From positions 806,001-870,000 of the forward strand of contig NZ_JAIQDB010000001.1 in NCBI RefSeq assembly GCF_020037475.1: DNA of 64,000 nt. Reading direction: 5' to 3'. Shown one piece after another: positions 1-9,074 of this stretch. Origin of the DNA: Sutcliffiella deserti (GTDB lineage: Bacteria; Bacillota; Bacilli; Bacillales; Bacillaceae_I). The notes below the pieces were generated by a model, which was not told the DNA's origin, did no database searches, and saw nothing but the letters and a program-made list of their open reading frames with translations. The first letter of the stretch is position 1; each line of letters starts with the position of its first letter. Both the position numbers and the translations under genes were made by a program.

Positions 1-258
1 AACACCACGGCGGATTAAAGACGTACCAAAATCCCCCTGAACCATGTTTCCTACCCATTTAATGTATTGTTCATGAACTGGATCATTTAAACCATAACGC
101 TCTTCAAATTTCTTTAAATCTTCTTGACTGATATTAGGATCCATCATAAGAGAAGACGGTCCACCTGGTGCCATTTGAATAATAGCAAAGGATAGTATCG
201 TAATTCCTATGAGTAAGGGAATAGCCATTAAAGAACGGCGGATGATATATGAGATCAT
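1..258 (-). CDS. appB: Oligopeptide ABC transporter permease (AppB/OppB-like), partial
   Basis: This is the N-terminal 86 codons of an inner-membrane permease; the rest lies beyond the left edge. The ATG at 258 follows an AAGGAG site 8 bases upstream. The visible protein starts MISYIIRRSLMAIPLLIGI, a first membrane span, followed by an external loop with QMAPGGPSS and a conserved GDFGTSL-type segment, as expected for the AppB/OppB/DppB family. Such permeases pair with a second permease to carry peptides brought by the lipoprotein encoded just upstream (419-2101). It is the fourth gene of an appD-appF-appA-appB order, the same as B. subtilis appDFABC. Peptide rather than nickel or other substrate is inferred from the neighbours. 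Confidence 0.85.
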   Translation of the reverse strand, partial: MISYIIRRSLMAIPLLIGITILSFAIIQMAPGGPSSLMMDPNISQEDLKKFEERYGLNDPVHEQYIKWVGNMVQGDFGTSLIRRGV

Positions 259-418
259 AGCTGATTCTCCTTTTCTGTCTTTACTTTAAGCGGAGTCTAA
301 ACGTGAATGTTTTATATAAATACTGGGGCGTAAATCTTTACCATCCAATATTACTGTCAATTTTCATGAAAAGAGGAAAGGGATTGCTCCCTCCCCTCCT
401 ATCCTCTAACAACAGATA

Positions 419-2101
419 TTATTCTGCGTCAGATAACCACCATTCGTTGATTTTGTAGAAGTCAGATTTAGCATGGAACGTGTATCCTTCTAAGTTAGCA
501 GGCATAGCACGGTGTACGTTTGGATAGTACAAGAATGTGTAAGGTTGCTCTTCAGCGATAATGTTGTTAACTTCAACAATATATCCTTTACGCTCTTCTT
601 GGTCCATTGTGCTCATGTTTAAGTCCATAAGCTCATCAGCTCTTTCGTTAGAATAGCCAATGAAGTTTAAACCTTCTTCAATTTCTTTAGAGTGGAAAAT
701 ACCACTTGGATCTGGATCAATTCCTAGGCTCCATCCTAAGATGATAGCATCGAATTTCCATGCAGGAGGGTTAACATCCGCTAAGAATGCAGACCATTCC
801 ATGATATTAGGTGTTACAGTGATTCCAATTTCTTTTAGTTGTTGTTGAACAACAACTGCGATATCTTCACGTACTTTATTACCTTGGTTAGTTTTTAATT
901 CGAACTCAAATAGTTCGCCGTCTTTTTCAAGCATTCCGTCTGCGTTAGCAGTCCATCCAGCTTCTTCAAGTAATGCTTTTGCTTTTTCAGGATCGTACTC
1001 AAATTTAGGTGTTGATGAATCATCATACGCCCAGCTTAATGGAGATTCTGGGAAGTGCGCTACTTCACCGTCGCCATTCATTACAGATGCTACGATAGTT
1101 TCTCTGTCGATAGCATGAGTTAATGCTTGACGTACTTTTACATCTTCAAATAATGGGTTACGTAGGTTATACCCTAAGTAAGTGTAAGAAAGAGCTAAAC
1201 CAGATTCGATTTTTAATGCTCCTTGAGCTTCCCACTCTTGAACAGTTTCAAGGTCAGTAGAAGGAACGATTGAGAACTGAACATCACCAGTATTTAACTG
1301 AGTTAATAATTGGTCAGCATCTGTTACGATTTTATAAGTAAGTGTATCAAGGTATGGACGACCTTCGTGGTAGTCTTCAAAAGCTTCAACTTTCACGTAT
1401 TGACCGTCAACCCACTCAACAAATTTGAATGGACCAGAACCGATTGGAGATTTAGTATTGAACTCGTGCTCACCCAATTCAGCAACAGGAACATCACCTA
1501 AGATATGTTGAGGAAGAATTCCGTAACCTAAAGTGATATGGAATGCTGGATCAACAGCACTTAAAGTCATTTTAACTGTTAATTCATCAACGATTTCTAC
1601 AGATTCAATTCTTTCAAAATATCCTTTACGTGGACCATCATAGTCTTCGTGTAATGGAATATCATAAGTGAATTTAACGTCTTCAGAAGTTACAGGCTCA
1701 CCATCATGGAAAGTAAGACCCTCTTTAAGTTTTAATGTGTGCACAAGACCATCTTCTGTTTGATCCCAGCTCTCAGCCATAGATAATTCTGGTTCGAACT
1801 CAGTGTTTCCGCCAACAAGTGAATCATAGATAAAACCTTCAATTGCAGAACTTGCAGTATCTGCAGAGTAAAGAGTGTTGAAAAGTGTAGGGCTACCAGA
1901 TGAACCGATTACAAGATCTCCACCTTGTTGTGGTTCGTTGTTGTCTGCTGGCTCCTCTTCTGCTGGTGTACCAGTGTTGTTATTGTTGTTTCCGCTATTA
2001 GTGTTATTATTGTTACCTGCTGTATTGTTAGATGAACAAGCAGCTAAGAACAATGAAAGCACTAATGTTAAAGCGATTAATAGTAATGATTTTTGCTTCA
2101 C
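419..2101 (-). CDS. appA: Oligopeptide-binding lipoprotein (SBP_bac_5 family, AppA-like)
   Basis: Extracellular peptide receptor of the ABC transporter, 560 aa. It begins with a lipoprotein signal peptide ending in LAACSS, so the cysteine near residue 22 should be lipidated and anchor it to the membrane. A low-complexity linker rich in N, T and G follows (about residues 24-45), then one long SBP_bac_5 domain with the typical LKEGLTFHDGEPVTSEDVKF segment near residue 125. The start is GTG at 2101, with AAGGGGGAA 6 bases upstream; no closer ATG fits. It lies 111 bases after appF and 160 bases before the permease. Family and role are firm; preferred peptide length cannot be read from sequence. 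Confidence 0.9.
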   Translation of the reverse strand: MKQKSLLLIALTLVLSLFLAACSSNNTAGNNNNTNSGNNNNNTGTPAEEEPADNNEPQQGGDLVIGSSGSPTLFNTLYSADTASSAIEGFIYDSLVGGNTEFEPELSMAESWDQTEDGLVHTLKLKEGLTFHDGEPVTSEDVKFTYDIPLHEDYDGPRKGYFERIESVEIVDELTVKMTLSAVDPAFHITLGYGILPQHILGDVPVAELGEHEFNTKSPIGSGPFKFVEWVDGQYVKVEAFEDYHEGRPYLDTLTYKIVTDADQLLTQLNTGDVQFSIVPSTDLETVQEWEAQGALKIESGLALSYTYLGYNLRNPLFEDVKVRQALTHAIDRETIVASVMNGDGEVAHFPESPLSWAYDDSSTPKFEYDPEKAKALLEEAGWTANADGMLEKDGELFEFELKTNQGNKVREDIAVVVQQQLKEIGITVTPNIMEWSAFLADVNPPAWKFDAIILGWSLGIDPDPSGIFHSKEIEEGLNFIGYSNERADELMDLNMSTMDQEERKGYIVEVNNIIAEEQPYTFLYYPNVHRAMPANLEGYTFHAKSDFYKINEWWLSDAE

Positions 2102-2212
2102 GTTTAATTCCCCCTTAAAAATTTTAAATGTTCTGATAATGAAAGGTAAAGAATATTTCCTCTAGTGGTTATCTCCCCCTTTCAAAGGGTATATATTTTA
2201 TGAACCTGCCAC

Positions 2213-3238
2213 CTATTCGTAAAGGTGGCAAGCAACATAATGATCAGGTTTAACTTCTTGAAACTTCGGTATGACCTGCTTACAAACATCCATCGCTGCC
2301 GGGCATCTTGTATGGAAAACACAGCCTTGCGGCGGATTTGCCGGACTCGGGAGTTCTCCCTTTAAAACGATTCGCTCACGCTTAACCTGACCTTTACGGC
2401 GTGTGGAAGGTACAGCTGAAAGCAGTGCTTGTGTATAAGGATGAAGAGGTTCGTTGAACAAGTCCGTTTTACTAGACAACTCCATCATCTTACCTAGATA
2501 CATAACTCCAACTCTATCACTTATATGTTTCACTACACTTAGGTCATGGGAGATGAATATATAAGATAATCCCATTTCCTGTTGCAGATCCTGCATTAAG
2601 TTTATAATTTGCGCTTGGATAGAAACGTCCAGTGCAGATACTGCTTCATCCGCAATAATTAATTCCGGTTGAAGAGCTAGTGCACGAGCTATTCCAATCC
2701 GCTGACGTTGTCCACCAGAGAACTCATGTGGATATCGATTAATATAAGAAGGATCAAGCCCTACTTTGGCTAAAAGTTCTTGCACCTTCTGTTCGCGTTC
2801 TTTTGGAGTAAATAAGTTATGAGTATTAAAAGGTTCTTTCAAAATTGATCGTAAGGTTTTTCTTGGATTAAGTGTTGCGAATGGATCTTGGAAGACCATT
2901 TGAATGTCTTTTCTTACGGTTTTTCTAAGTTCACTCTCGCTCATTTTCGAAATATCACGACCTTTGAAGATGATTTCACCTTCAGTTGGTTCATAAAGTC
3001 GAATCAATGTTCTTCCAGCTGTTGATTTCCCACAGCCTGATTCTCCAACAATCCCGAGTGTTTCGCCTTTTTTAATATAAAAGCTAATATCATCAACTGC
3101 TTTAACATTTCCTACATTTTTTTGCAGCAAGCCTGCCTTTATGGGGAAATACTTCTTTAATCCTCTGACTTCAAGAAGGTTCTCGGAGGCATTGTCTGTT
3201 TGTACTTGATCTGAATTTTGGGTTTCTGTTGATATCAT
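2213..3238 (-). CDS. appF: Oligopeptide ABC transporter ATP-binding protein (AppF/OppF-like)
   Basis: Cytoplasmic ATPase powering peptide uptake, 341 aa. Walker A is GESGCGKST, the ABC signature is FSGGQRQRIGIARAL and Walker B is LIIADEAVSALD. The C-terminal oligopeptide-transport extension contains GCVFHTRCPAAMDVC, typical of OppD/OppF/DppD/DppF. The start ATG at 3238 overlaps the end of appD by 4 bases (ATGA), and its GGAGG site lies inside appD, so translational coupling is likely. AppF normally works as a heterodimer with AppD. OppF versus DppF naming rests on gene order; the family itself is clear. Confidence 0.9.
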   Translation of the reverse strand: MISTETQNSDQVQTDNASENLLEVRGLKKYFPIKAGLLQKNVGNVKAVDDISFYIKKGETLGIVGESGCGKSTAGRTLIRLYEPTEGEIIFKGRDISKMSESELRKTVRKDIQMVFQDPFATLNPRKTLRSILKEPFNTHNLFTPKEREQKVQELLAKVGLDPSYINRYPHEFSGGQRQRIGIARALALQPELIIADEAVSALDVSIQAQIINLMQDLQQEMGLSYIFISHDLSVVKHISDRVGVMYLGKMMELSSKTDLFNEPLHPYTQALLSAVPSTRRKGQVKRERIVLKGELPSPANPPQGCVFHTRCPAAMDVCKQVIPKFQEVKPDHYVACHLYE

Positions 3239-4218
3239 GCTTGCGCCTCCTTCCCATCATATAAGAAGCATCGAACCGAACGGTTTCCTTCTTTCTTTTC
3301 AAGCGTCGGAATTTCAGCAAAGCATCTGTCAAACGCATGAGGACAACGAGGTGCAAAACGACACCCAGGTGGTAAATTTGTTGGCGGTGGCACGTTGCCT
3401 TTTATCGATTCAAGTCTTGAAACATCTCCGTCGATACTTGGTATGGAATTCATTAATCCAACTGTATAAGGATGCAATGCTTCATCAAACAAGTCATCAA
3501 CAGATGCTTCTTCTACTACTTGCCCGCAATACATAACAACTACTCTATCTGCTACTTCCGAAACAACACCTAAGTCGTGAGTGATCAGAAGAATGGATGT
3601 ATCAAATTTATGACTTAAGTCTTTCATTAAATCTAAAATCTGTGCTTGTATGGTAACGTCTAACGCAGTTGTAGGCTCGTCTGCTATAAGCAATTTAGGA
3701 TTACAGCTCATTGCCATTGCAACCATTACCCTTTGTCTCATTCCACCTGATAGGCGGTGAGGGTAATCATTTATAATTTGAGCCGCTCTTGAGAACCCAA
3801 CCATTTCTAACATCTCGATTGCTTTCTTAACGGCAGCTGTTTTGGACATTTTTTGGTGAAGTATTAATACTTCTGTTATTTGCTCCCCAATCGTAAGTAC
3901 TGGGTTTAGCGAAGTCATCGGTTCTTGGAATATCATGGAGATGTCGTTCCCACGAACTTTACAAAGCTGATTCTCTGTAAACTTCACAAGATCCTGACCA
4001 TCAAATATGATTTCTCCACCAACAATCTTTCCTCCAGGACTTGGTACTAGACCCATTATGGAAAGTGAAGTGATTGATTTTCCTGATCCTGATTCTCCAA
4101 CTAGTGCAACTGTTTCTCCCTTTTTAATGGAAATGTCTACACCATCAACTGCTGGAATAGCTTGCTTTTTTCTAAAAAAGTGAGTTTGTAGGTTTCTCAC
4201 CTCTAATAAAGCTGACAT
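3235..4218 (-). CDS. appD: Oligopeptide ABC transporter ATP-binding protein (AppD/OppD-like)
   Basis: First gene of the app operon, 327 aa, and partner ATPase of AppF. Walker A is GESGSGKSI, the signature is [15 protein letters not shown] and Walker B is [12 protein letters not shown]; the C-terminal region has the [14 protein letters not shown] cluster of the family. The start ATG at 4218 follows a moderate GGTGAGGG site. It is preceded by about 350 bases with no gene, which should contain the operon promoter. In B. subtilis the equivalent operon carries peptides as nutrient and signal; that role is inferred here. Confidence 0.9.
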   Translation of the reverse strand: MSALLEVRNLQTHFFRKKQAIPAVDGVDISIKKGETVALVGESGSGKSITSLSIMGLVPSPGGKIVGGEIIFDGQDLVKFTENQLCKVRGNDISMIFQEPMTSLNPVLTIGEQITEVLILHQKMSKTAAVKKAIEMLEMVGFSRAAQIINDYPHRLSGGMRQRVMVAMAMSCNPKLLIADEPTTALDVTIQAQILDLMKDLSHKFDTSILLITHDLGVVSEVADRVVVMYCGQVVEEASVDDLFDEALHPYTVGLMNSIPSIDGDVSRLESIKGNVPPPTNLPPGCRFAPRCPHAFDRCFAEIPTLEKKEGNRSVRCFLYDGKEAQA

Positions 4219-4574
4219 TTAGCCCTCACCATCCTTTTCTCTTTCGATGCATGGTCTGTTTGATGTATCAGTAATTCCAATCTGTAAATTCTACATTAAA
4301 ATTATCTGTTAATCTTAACGTTAATATTACAAATTTATTAAACTACTATTTTCTAATCTGTTTGCATTCAACAATTAGAGGCTTTCCATGCTGTTTATTA
4401 CAGTAGTAAATTGAAATTAACTGTAAAAACTAAATTATCGGAAAATAATTATCGTCTGTTTGTATATTATTACAGTTTCGTTACAGAATCAAGTTAATTT
4501 TATAAATTAACTAAATTTTTTTTTTATTAGCACTTGCAACAATCTTCTACAAAAACTGATTATATACAATAAAA
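4219..4574 (-). promoter_or_regulatory. AT-rich leader/promoter region of the app operon with a CodY-like box
   Basis: No gene is visible in these 356 bases; the region must hold the app promoter. AATTATCGGAAAATA at 4433-4447 matches the CodY consensus AATTTTCWGAAAATT at 12 of 15 positions. Peptide transporters are commonly CodY targets in Bacillus, but three mismatches make this only a candidate. I could not choose one convincing -35/-10 pair among several AT-rich possibilities. Confidence 0.3.
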
Positions 4575-4620
4575 AAGAAAAAAACTAGCTTTTTTTGCTA
4601 GTTTTCTAATTTTTTTGTTT
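4575..4620 (-). terminator. Rho-independent terminator after yjaZ (bidirectional)
   Basis: A 9-bp stem (AAAACTAGC at 4581-4589, GCTAGTTTT at 4597-4605) has a T-rich loop and T-runs on both strands. It lies downstream of yjaZ and separates it from app. Confidence 0.8.
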
Positions 4621-4652
4621 TTTTTGTTATTTAGCTAGTATTCCTCAAAGAA

Positions 4653-5435
4653 TTATACTTTTAATAGCATTCTTATATCTAATAAATTCTGGTTCATCAA
4701 ATCGGGATATTTTAAACTCTCCTCACTTAGTAAGTTTTGGATAAGATAGTAACCAACACAATAGCCGACCATTTTCGGATAAAATCCTTTGCCATATAAA
4801 ATCTTCATATGATTTCGCTCATTTTTCTTCAAATCTTTATTTGGTAAAATATATCTTTCTAAATAGGTAGCTAACTCTCTATCTGAATAATAACTGGTCC
4901 AATTTGCTGTATATTTATCTCCAAGCTGATATTTCACTGCACTTTCTGCCAGGCCTTCAATAATCACTGATTCAATTAATGTATAATGATCATCTTGTTT
5001 TCGATTGTTAGATAGCACACAGATATGATTATATTCATGTGTGAAAAGCGCTCTTAGCTCATTTATATCTATATCAATCGGTAAAAATAAAAAGAGTTTA
5101 TCTTTAAATGCCACCCCTGATTTGCCTTTAAAGTCTCTTCTTATTTGAGGATTTTGATCATCAGAAGGGAAAATAAAAATTGGAATATCTGGTCCATTCC
5201 AAACCTTCCTTAATCTTCTCCATTCTTTTAAAACAATATTCCAGCAGTCGAGTTCAATTAGTTTATTGACGGTTTCTTTGCCATTATGAACAGGACGATA
5301 CATTCCATGCATGATTAAGTAATCATACAACTCACGCTCTGTAACGTCTTCAAAATATTTAAGCAGTTTTTTAGAAATGTTCAAGGGTTGATGGTAATCC
5401 TCCTCCAACCATCGATCCGTATGAATTATAGTCAT
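4653..5435 (-). CDS. yjaZ: YjaZ-like predicted zinc metalloprotease (DUF2268)
   Basis: A 260-aa protein of the DUF2268 family, a predicted Zn-dependent protease. The HEXXH motif is present as FTHEYNHICVLS near residue 140, followed by a conserved glutamate in the VIIEGLAES segment about 25 residues later, which would be the third metal ligand. It has no signal peptide or membrane span, so it is probably cytoplasmic. Length and position (between app and fabF) match B. subtilis YjaZ (261 aa). Substrate is unknown. It has its own terminator, so it is likely expressed apart from app. Confidence 0.8.
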   Translation of the reverse strand: MTIIHTDRWLEEDYHQPLNISKKLLKYFEDVTERELYDYLIMHGMYRPVHNGKETVNKLIELDCWNIVLKEWRRLRKVWNGPDIPIFIFPSDDQNPQIRRDFKGKSGVAFKDKLFLFLPIDIDINELRALFTHEYNHICVLSNNRKQDDHYTLIESVIIEGLAESAVKYQLGDKYTANWTSYYSDRELATYLERYILPNKDLKKNERNHMKILYGKGFYPKMVGYCVGYYLIQNLLSEESLKYPDLMNQNLLDIRMLLKV

Positions 5436-5585
5436 TATATACAGCCCTTTTCTTCACTTTTTGCCATTGTATGATGGGTGGTCGGATTTGGTGTGATTGA
5501 AAGAGGATCTATTAAACTGAGGACCTATTATGAGCAATCCATACTAATAAGAGTGTGGGTATGGTCAACATAAAATACATTAGGG

Positions 5586-5930
5586 TTAACTCACGCTGTT
5601 GATTTCCACCCAAGGCTTAGCCCGCTTTGTGAATTTATGTACTACTTTTCGGACTTTCAGCACGTTCTTCCGCTTTTTTGCAAACTCCACCAGCTTCCCC
5701 TTAATCGCATTTTGAGCTTTTCGTACCACTTCTCGGAGTTTGCGCACGGTATTCAGTTTTTTCGTAACACTTCTCTCGCTTTTCGCACGCTATCTCTTTT
5801 TTATGCACCATTTCAAAGGATTTGTGCATGAAACTTGAAGAACTCGAATTTCTGGCTAGAGGAGGCCCCGCACCACCGCCCATGGATAAGCGAACACCTG
5901 AAAAAGATATCCGCAGGGAGTTTAACCGGT
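5586..5930. repeat. Composite repeat: GC-rich element fragments bracketing degenerate 20-bp-type units
   Basis: Most of the 585-base gap between yjaZ and fabF is repeat. The left end (CGCTGTTGATTTCC at about 5594) and the right end (GAGGAGGCCCCGCACC onward, ending GCGAACACCTG, about 5861-5909) are fragments of the GC-rich element seen intact at 12448-12570. Between them are degenerate units of the type TTTCGTACCACTTCTCGG and GTTTGCGCACG, also seen at 25300-25502. Short open frames here are repeat translations and are not annotated. Confidence 0.65.
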
Positions 5931-5956
5931 ACCCCTACCTTTTCATCTCTCCCCTC

Positions 5957-5997
5957 AAAAAAAATACACCAAACTTCCCATTGAAAGTTTGGTGTAT
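5957..5997 (-). terminator. Terminator of the fabH-fabF operon
   Basis: A near-perfect 13-14-bp stem around ATACACCAAACTT (5964-5976) pairs with AAGTTTGGTGTAT (5985-5997), followed on the - strand by eight T residues. Part of the right arm (TTTGGTGTATCCG) is repeated once more just beyond it. Confidence 0.88.
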
Positions 5998-6020
5998 CCG
6001 TAATTTGGTGTATCCGTATA

Positions 6021-7262
6021 TTATTGCTCATACCTTTTAAAAACAATCGTCGCATTATGTCCACCAAAACCTAATGAATTACTCATCGCTGCTTTTACTT
6101 CTTGTTTGCGAGCTTTATTTGGAACATAATCAAGATCACATTCTGGATCAGGAGTCTCCAAATTGATTGTAGGTGGAAGAATGGAGTTCTCAATTGCCTT
6201 GATTGTAAATATAGCTTCCACACCGCCTGCAGCTCCTAAGAGATGACCAGTCATGGACTTTGTAGAGCTTACTGCTACTTTTCCAGCGTGCTCCCCCATC
6301 ACCTCTTTAATAGCGATGGTTTCGTATTTGTCGTTATACTCAGTACTTGTACCGTGAGCGTTGATATAATCAATATCATTCGGTTGAAGGCCCGCGTCTT
6401 TTATTGCCATTCTCATCGCACGAACTCCGCCTTCTCCTCCTGGAGCAGGTGCAGTAATGTGATGGGCATCTCCTGTCGCGCCATAGCCTACAATTTCAGC
6501 ATAGATATGTGCTCCACGCGCTAATGCGTGCTCTAAGTCTTCTAGCACTAGGATCCCAGCTCCTTCTCCCATAACAAAACCATCTCTATTTAAGTCAAAC
6601 GGTCTGCTTGCTGTTTTAGGGTCTGGATTGGAGGATAGTGCCTTGGCTGAACTGAAACCGGCAAACGCCATATCTGTTAATGGTGCTTCTGTACCTCCTG
6701 ATATCATTACATCTGCATCTCCACGTTGAATGACTTTAAAAGCGTCTCCAATCGAGTTCGTTCCTGTTGCACATGCTGTCACCGTACAAGAGTTTACCCC
6801 TTTTGCTCCAAGTGCGATGGAAATCTGTCCTGTAGCCATATCAGGTATCATCATCGGTACAAAGAATGGACTAACACGACGTGGACCTTTTTCCAAAAAG
6901 GTTTTATATTGTTGTTCAAACGTCTCCATTCCACCGATACCTGAACCTACCCATACTCCAACCCTTGGTGCGATTTCATCTGTGATAGTTAAATTCGCAT
7001 CCTTTACAGCCATTAAAGAAGCAGCAATGGAATATTGTGTAAAACGGTCCATTCTTCTTGCTTCTTTTTTGTCCATATAATCTTCAGGATGGAAATCCTT
7101 GATTTCTGCTGCTACCTTGGCAGGAAACAAACTACTATCCACTCTCGTTAAGGGGCCAATGCCGGATACGCCATTAATTGCGTTCTCCCAAGCCTCATTT
7201 ACGTTTTTACCAATTGGTGTCATGGCACCAAGACCTGTAACTACTACTCTTCTCTTTTGCAT
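6021..7262 (-). CDS. fabF: Beta-ketoacyl-ACP synthase II (FabF)
   Basis: Condensing enzyme of type II fatty-acid synthesis: it elongates acyl-ACP with malonyl-ACP in the cytoplasm. The thiolase-fold active site is intact: nucleophilic Cys in [10 protein letters not shown] (about residue 163), His in INAHGTST and His in [13 protein letters not shown] 7-codon upstream extension is possible, but ATG at 7262 has GGAAGGAG 10 bases upstream and gives 413 aa, the usual FabF length. It lies 38 bases after fabH and shares its promoter; FapR control is inferred from the operator at 8419-8435. Confidence 0.96.
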   Translation of the reverse strand: MQKRRVVVTGLGAMTPIGKNVNEAWENAINGVSGIGPLTRVDSSLFPAKVAAEIKDFHPEDYMDKKEARRMDRFTQYSIAASLMAVKDANLTITDEIAPRVGVWVGSGIGGMETFEQQYKTFLEKGPRRVSPFFVPMMIPDMATGQISIALGAKGVNSCTVTACATGTNSIGDAFKVIQRGDADVMISGGTEAPLTDMAFAGFSSAKALSSNPDPKTASRPFDLNRDGFVMGEGAGILVLEDLEHALARGAHIYAEIVGYGATGDAHHITAPAPGGEGGVRAMRMAIKDAGLQPNDIDYINAHGTSTEYNDKYETIAIKEVMGEHAGKVAVSSTKSMTGHLLGAAGGVEAIFTIKAIENSILPPTINLETPDPECDLDYVPNKARKQEVKAAMSNSLGFGGHNATIVFKRYEQ

Positions 7263-7300
7263 TTTAATGTATACTCCTTCCAACGTTGTATCAGATTATG

Positions 7301-8233
7301 TTATCTTCCCCATCTAAGGGCAATCGCACCCCAGGTTAATCCTCCACCAAATCCTACCATAACGATGAGATCACCTTCTTTTATTTTCCCGTTTTCTAAT
7401 TCCTCCACAAGGGATATAGGGATGGAAGCTGCGGATGTGTTACCGTATTTGTTAATGGTAATGGACATTTTTTCTTCGGGTAACCCTAATCGTTCTCTAG
7501 CCGCTTCCATGATTCGAATGTTTGCTTGATGGGGAATTAAATAATCGACATCTTCTTTTGTTAATCCTGCCTTCTCTAATACATTGACAGCTGATTCACC
7601 CATTTGTCTTACTGCGAATTTAAATACTTCTCGTCCATTCATAATGATGTTTTCATCCTGATAAAGATGCTTAGCTCCCGTCCCATCTGCCCCAAGCTCA
7701 AAGGATAGGATACCGCGCCCTTCAGACACTGGGCCAATAACTGCAGCACCTGCTCCATCACCAAACAACACTGCTGTATTCCGATCCTGCCAATCCGTGA
7801 TTTTTGAGAGTTTTTCAACACCTACTACTAGTACATTTTTGTATGTCCCTGCCTCTACAAATTGTTTGGCTGTGATGGTTGCATACATGAACCCTGCGCA
7901 AGCAGCACTTATATCAAATGCGTTTGCCTTTTTTGCTCCCAAACGTTCTTGAATGAGACAAGCAACAGATGGAAAGGGGTTATCCGGAGTAACTGTGGCC
8001 ACTATAATCATATCAAGTTCTTCTGCTAAAACACCTGCATTGGTTAATGCTTTTTCAGCAGCATAGAATGCCATATCTGAAGTATCTATATCATCACTTG
8101 CTATTCTTCTTTCTTCTATTCCAGTTCGTGTACGAATCCATTCGTCTGTTGTATCAACCATTTTTTCCAGATCGGCATTTGTTAGTACCTTTTCAGGTAC
8201 ATATCTTCCAATTCCTACAATCCCTGCATTCAT
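7301..8233 (-). CDS. fabH: Beta-ketoacyl-ACP synthase III (FabH)
   Basis: Starts fatty-acid synthesis by condensing acyl-CoA with malonyl-ACP. In Bacillus the substrates are mainly branched-chain acyl-CoAs; that preference is family knowledge. The catalytic triad is visible: Cys in [12 protein letters not shown], His in IPHQANIRI and Asn in KYGNTSAAS. An in-frame extension of 24 residues exists, but ATG at 8233 ([11 protein letters not shown]) gives the normal 310 aa and has a GTTAGGTG site. It is first in the fabH-fabF operon, with a sigma-A promoter and FapR-type box about 190 bases upstream. B. subtilis has two FabH proteins; synteny makes this the FabHA type. Confidence 0.95.
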   Translation of the reverse strand: MNAGIVGIGRYVPEKVLTNADLEKMVDTTDEWIRTRTGIEERRIASDDIDTSDMAFYAAEKALTNAGVLAEELDMIIVATVTPDNPFPSVACLIQERLGAKKANAFDISAACAGFMYATITAKQFVEAGTYKNVLVVGVEKLSKITDWQDRNTAVLFGDGAGAAVIGPVSEGRGILSFELGADGTGAKHLYQDENIIMNGREVFKFAVRQMGESAVNVLEKAGLTKEDVDYLIPHQANIRIMEAARERLGLPEEKMSITINKYGNTSAASIPISLVEELENGKIKEGDLIVMVGFGGGLTWGAIALRWGR

Positions 8234-8418
8234 TGATATAACACCTAACTCTCTTTTATTATAGCTATTTCCGCATATTAGTAGCTCCTGCGTAAGTTGT
8301 AACATCCCGTAAAAATCTTTGCTATTGTGCTCTTTTCAAAAGTTAAGACAAATATCCTAATGCCAAACCTTTACGGACTTAAACAACCTTTTTACGGAAA
8401 AGCTTTTATTATCAATTA

Positions 8419-8463
8419 TTATGACTTGGTACTAATTTTACAGCATTTTTTTGTTATTGACAA
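8419..8463 (-). promoter_or_regulatory. fabH promoter with FapR-type operator
   Basis: On the - strand, TTGTCA (8463-8458), a 17-bp spacer and TAAAAT (8440-8435) form a good sigma-A promoter. Immediately downstream lies TTAGTACCAAGTCATAA (8435-8419), a 17-bp imperfect palindrome close to the FapR consensus (TTAGTACC-type half sites). Its position over the start site suits repression of fabHF when malonyl-CoA is low. Confidence 0.75.
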
Positions 8464-8579
8464 TATATATTCATACTCTTTATTACTTACACACCTGTTT
8501 ATAAGTCAATTGCCTATCCACATTTTTTGTAGCTTGCATAGGATAGTGTGATACCTAGTAATATGTGAGGTGAGTTAAT

Positions 8580-8828
8580 ATGAGCGAAGAACAAACCAAA
8601 ATTAAAGAAGAAGAAAAAGAAACCGACCCTTTTACACGTCTAATGTTTGGGCAGCAAGTTCAAAGAGAGGCTAAAGAAACGAAAAAGGAAGAACCTTTAT
8701 TAAAAAATCGCGGGGAAGAGTATTATGCTCTAATGGAGCAGGTTGATTCTATTATGGAATCAGTAAATAAATTAAAACCGATGTTAAAAGAATTTTCACC
8801 TATTATCGATTTCTTTAAGAAAAAATAA
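8580..8828 (+). CDS. Small charged protein, possible YjzB counterpart
   Basis: An 82-aa, highly charged protein with no recognised domain. It has an E/K-rich N-terminal half and a C-terminal half likely to be helical (LMEQVDSIMESVNKLKPMLKEF), with no signal peptide or membrane span. The ATG at 8580 follows GTGAGGTGAG, a plausible ribosome site. It sits divergently beside fabH and convergently with comZ. B. subtilis has a small gene, yjzB, in this slot; equivalence by position is a guess. Function unknown. Confidence 0.7.
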   Translation: MSEEQTKIKEEEKETDPFTRLMFGQQVQREAKETKKEEPLLKNRGEEYYALMEQVDSIMESVNKLKPMLKEFSPIIDFFKKK

Positions 8829-8831
8829 GAA

Positions 8832-8857
8832 AAGGGACTGATATAGTTCAGTCCCTT
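8832..8857 (-). terminator. Terminator of med-comZ, shared with the convergent small gene
   Basis: A perfect 10-bp stem AAGGGACTGA (8832-8841) / TCAGTCCCTT (8848-8857) has a 6-base loop. On the - strand it is followed by a T-rich run (TTTTCTTATTTTTTC), so it best serves comZ. Confidence 0.8.
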
Positions 8858-8868
8858 GCCTTAAAATC

Positions 8869-9057
8869 CTATTCAATATCCAAAGCATTTTGCTTTCCCA
8901 GCTCGTACGCCTCGTCCATTACTTTTGTAAGCAAGGAAACGAGTGGTTGGATGTGTTGGGGTTCAAGTTCCAACCCTGTTTCATCAAGCATTTGCTTTGC
9001 CTCTGGTAAATATTTCATCGCAATAGCCATGTACTGCATCGTTCTGTCCTGTTCCAT
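8869..9057 (-). CDS. comZ: Competence regulator ComZ
   Basis: A 62-aa protein closely resembling B. subtilis ComZ (63 aa), with the shared core IAMKYLPEAK, a helical middle and a conserved MDEAYELGK segment near the C-terminus. ComZ is a small cytoplasmic protein that lowers expression of the comG operon in B. subtilis. It lies 17 bases after med, in the same med-comZ order. The ATG at 9057 follows GAAAGGAGG. Confidence 0.9.
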   Translation of the reverse strand: MEQDRTMQYMAIAMKYLPEAKQMLDETGLELEPQHIQPLVSLLTKVMDEAYELGKQNALDIE

Positions 9058-9074
9058 TTAACTTTCCTCCTTTC

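Noticed and set aside
4219-4574. Riboswitch or T-box upstream of app
   Set aside because: No T-box sequence (TGGNACCGCG) or stable multi-stem fold is seen; the region is simply AT-rich.
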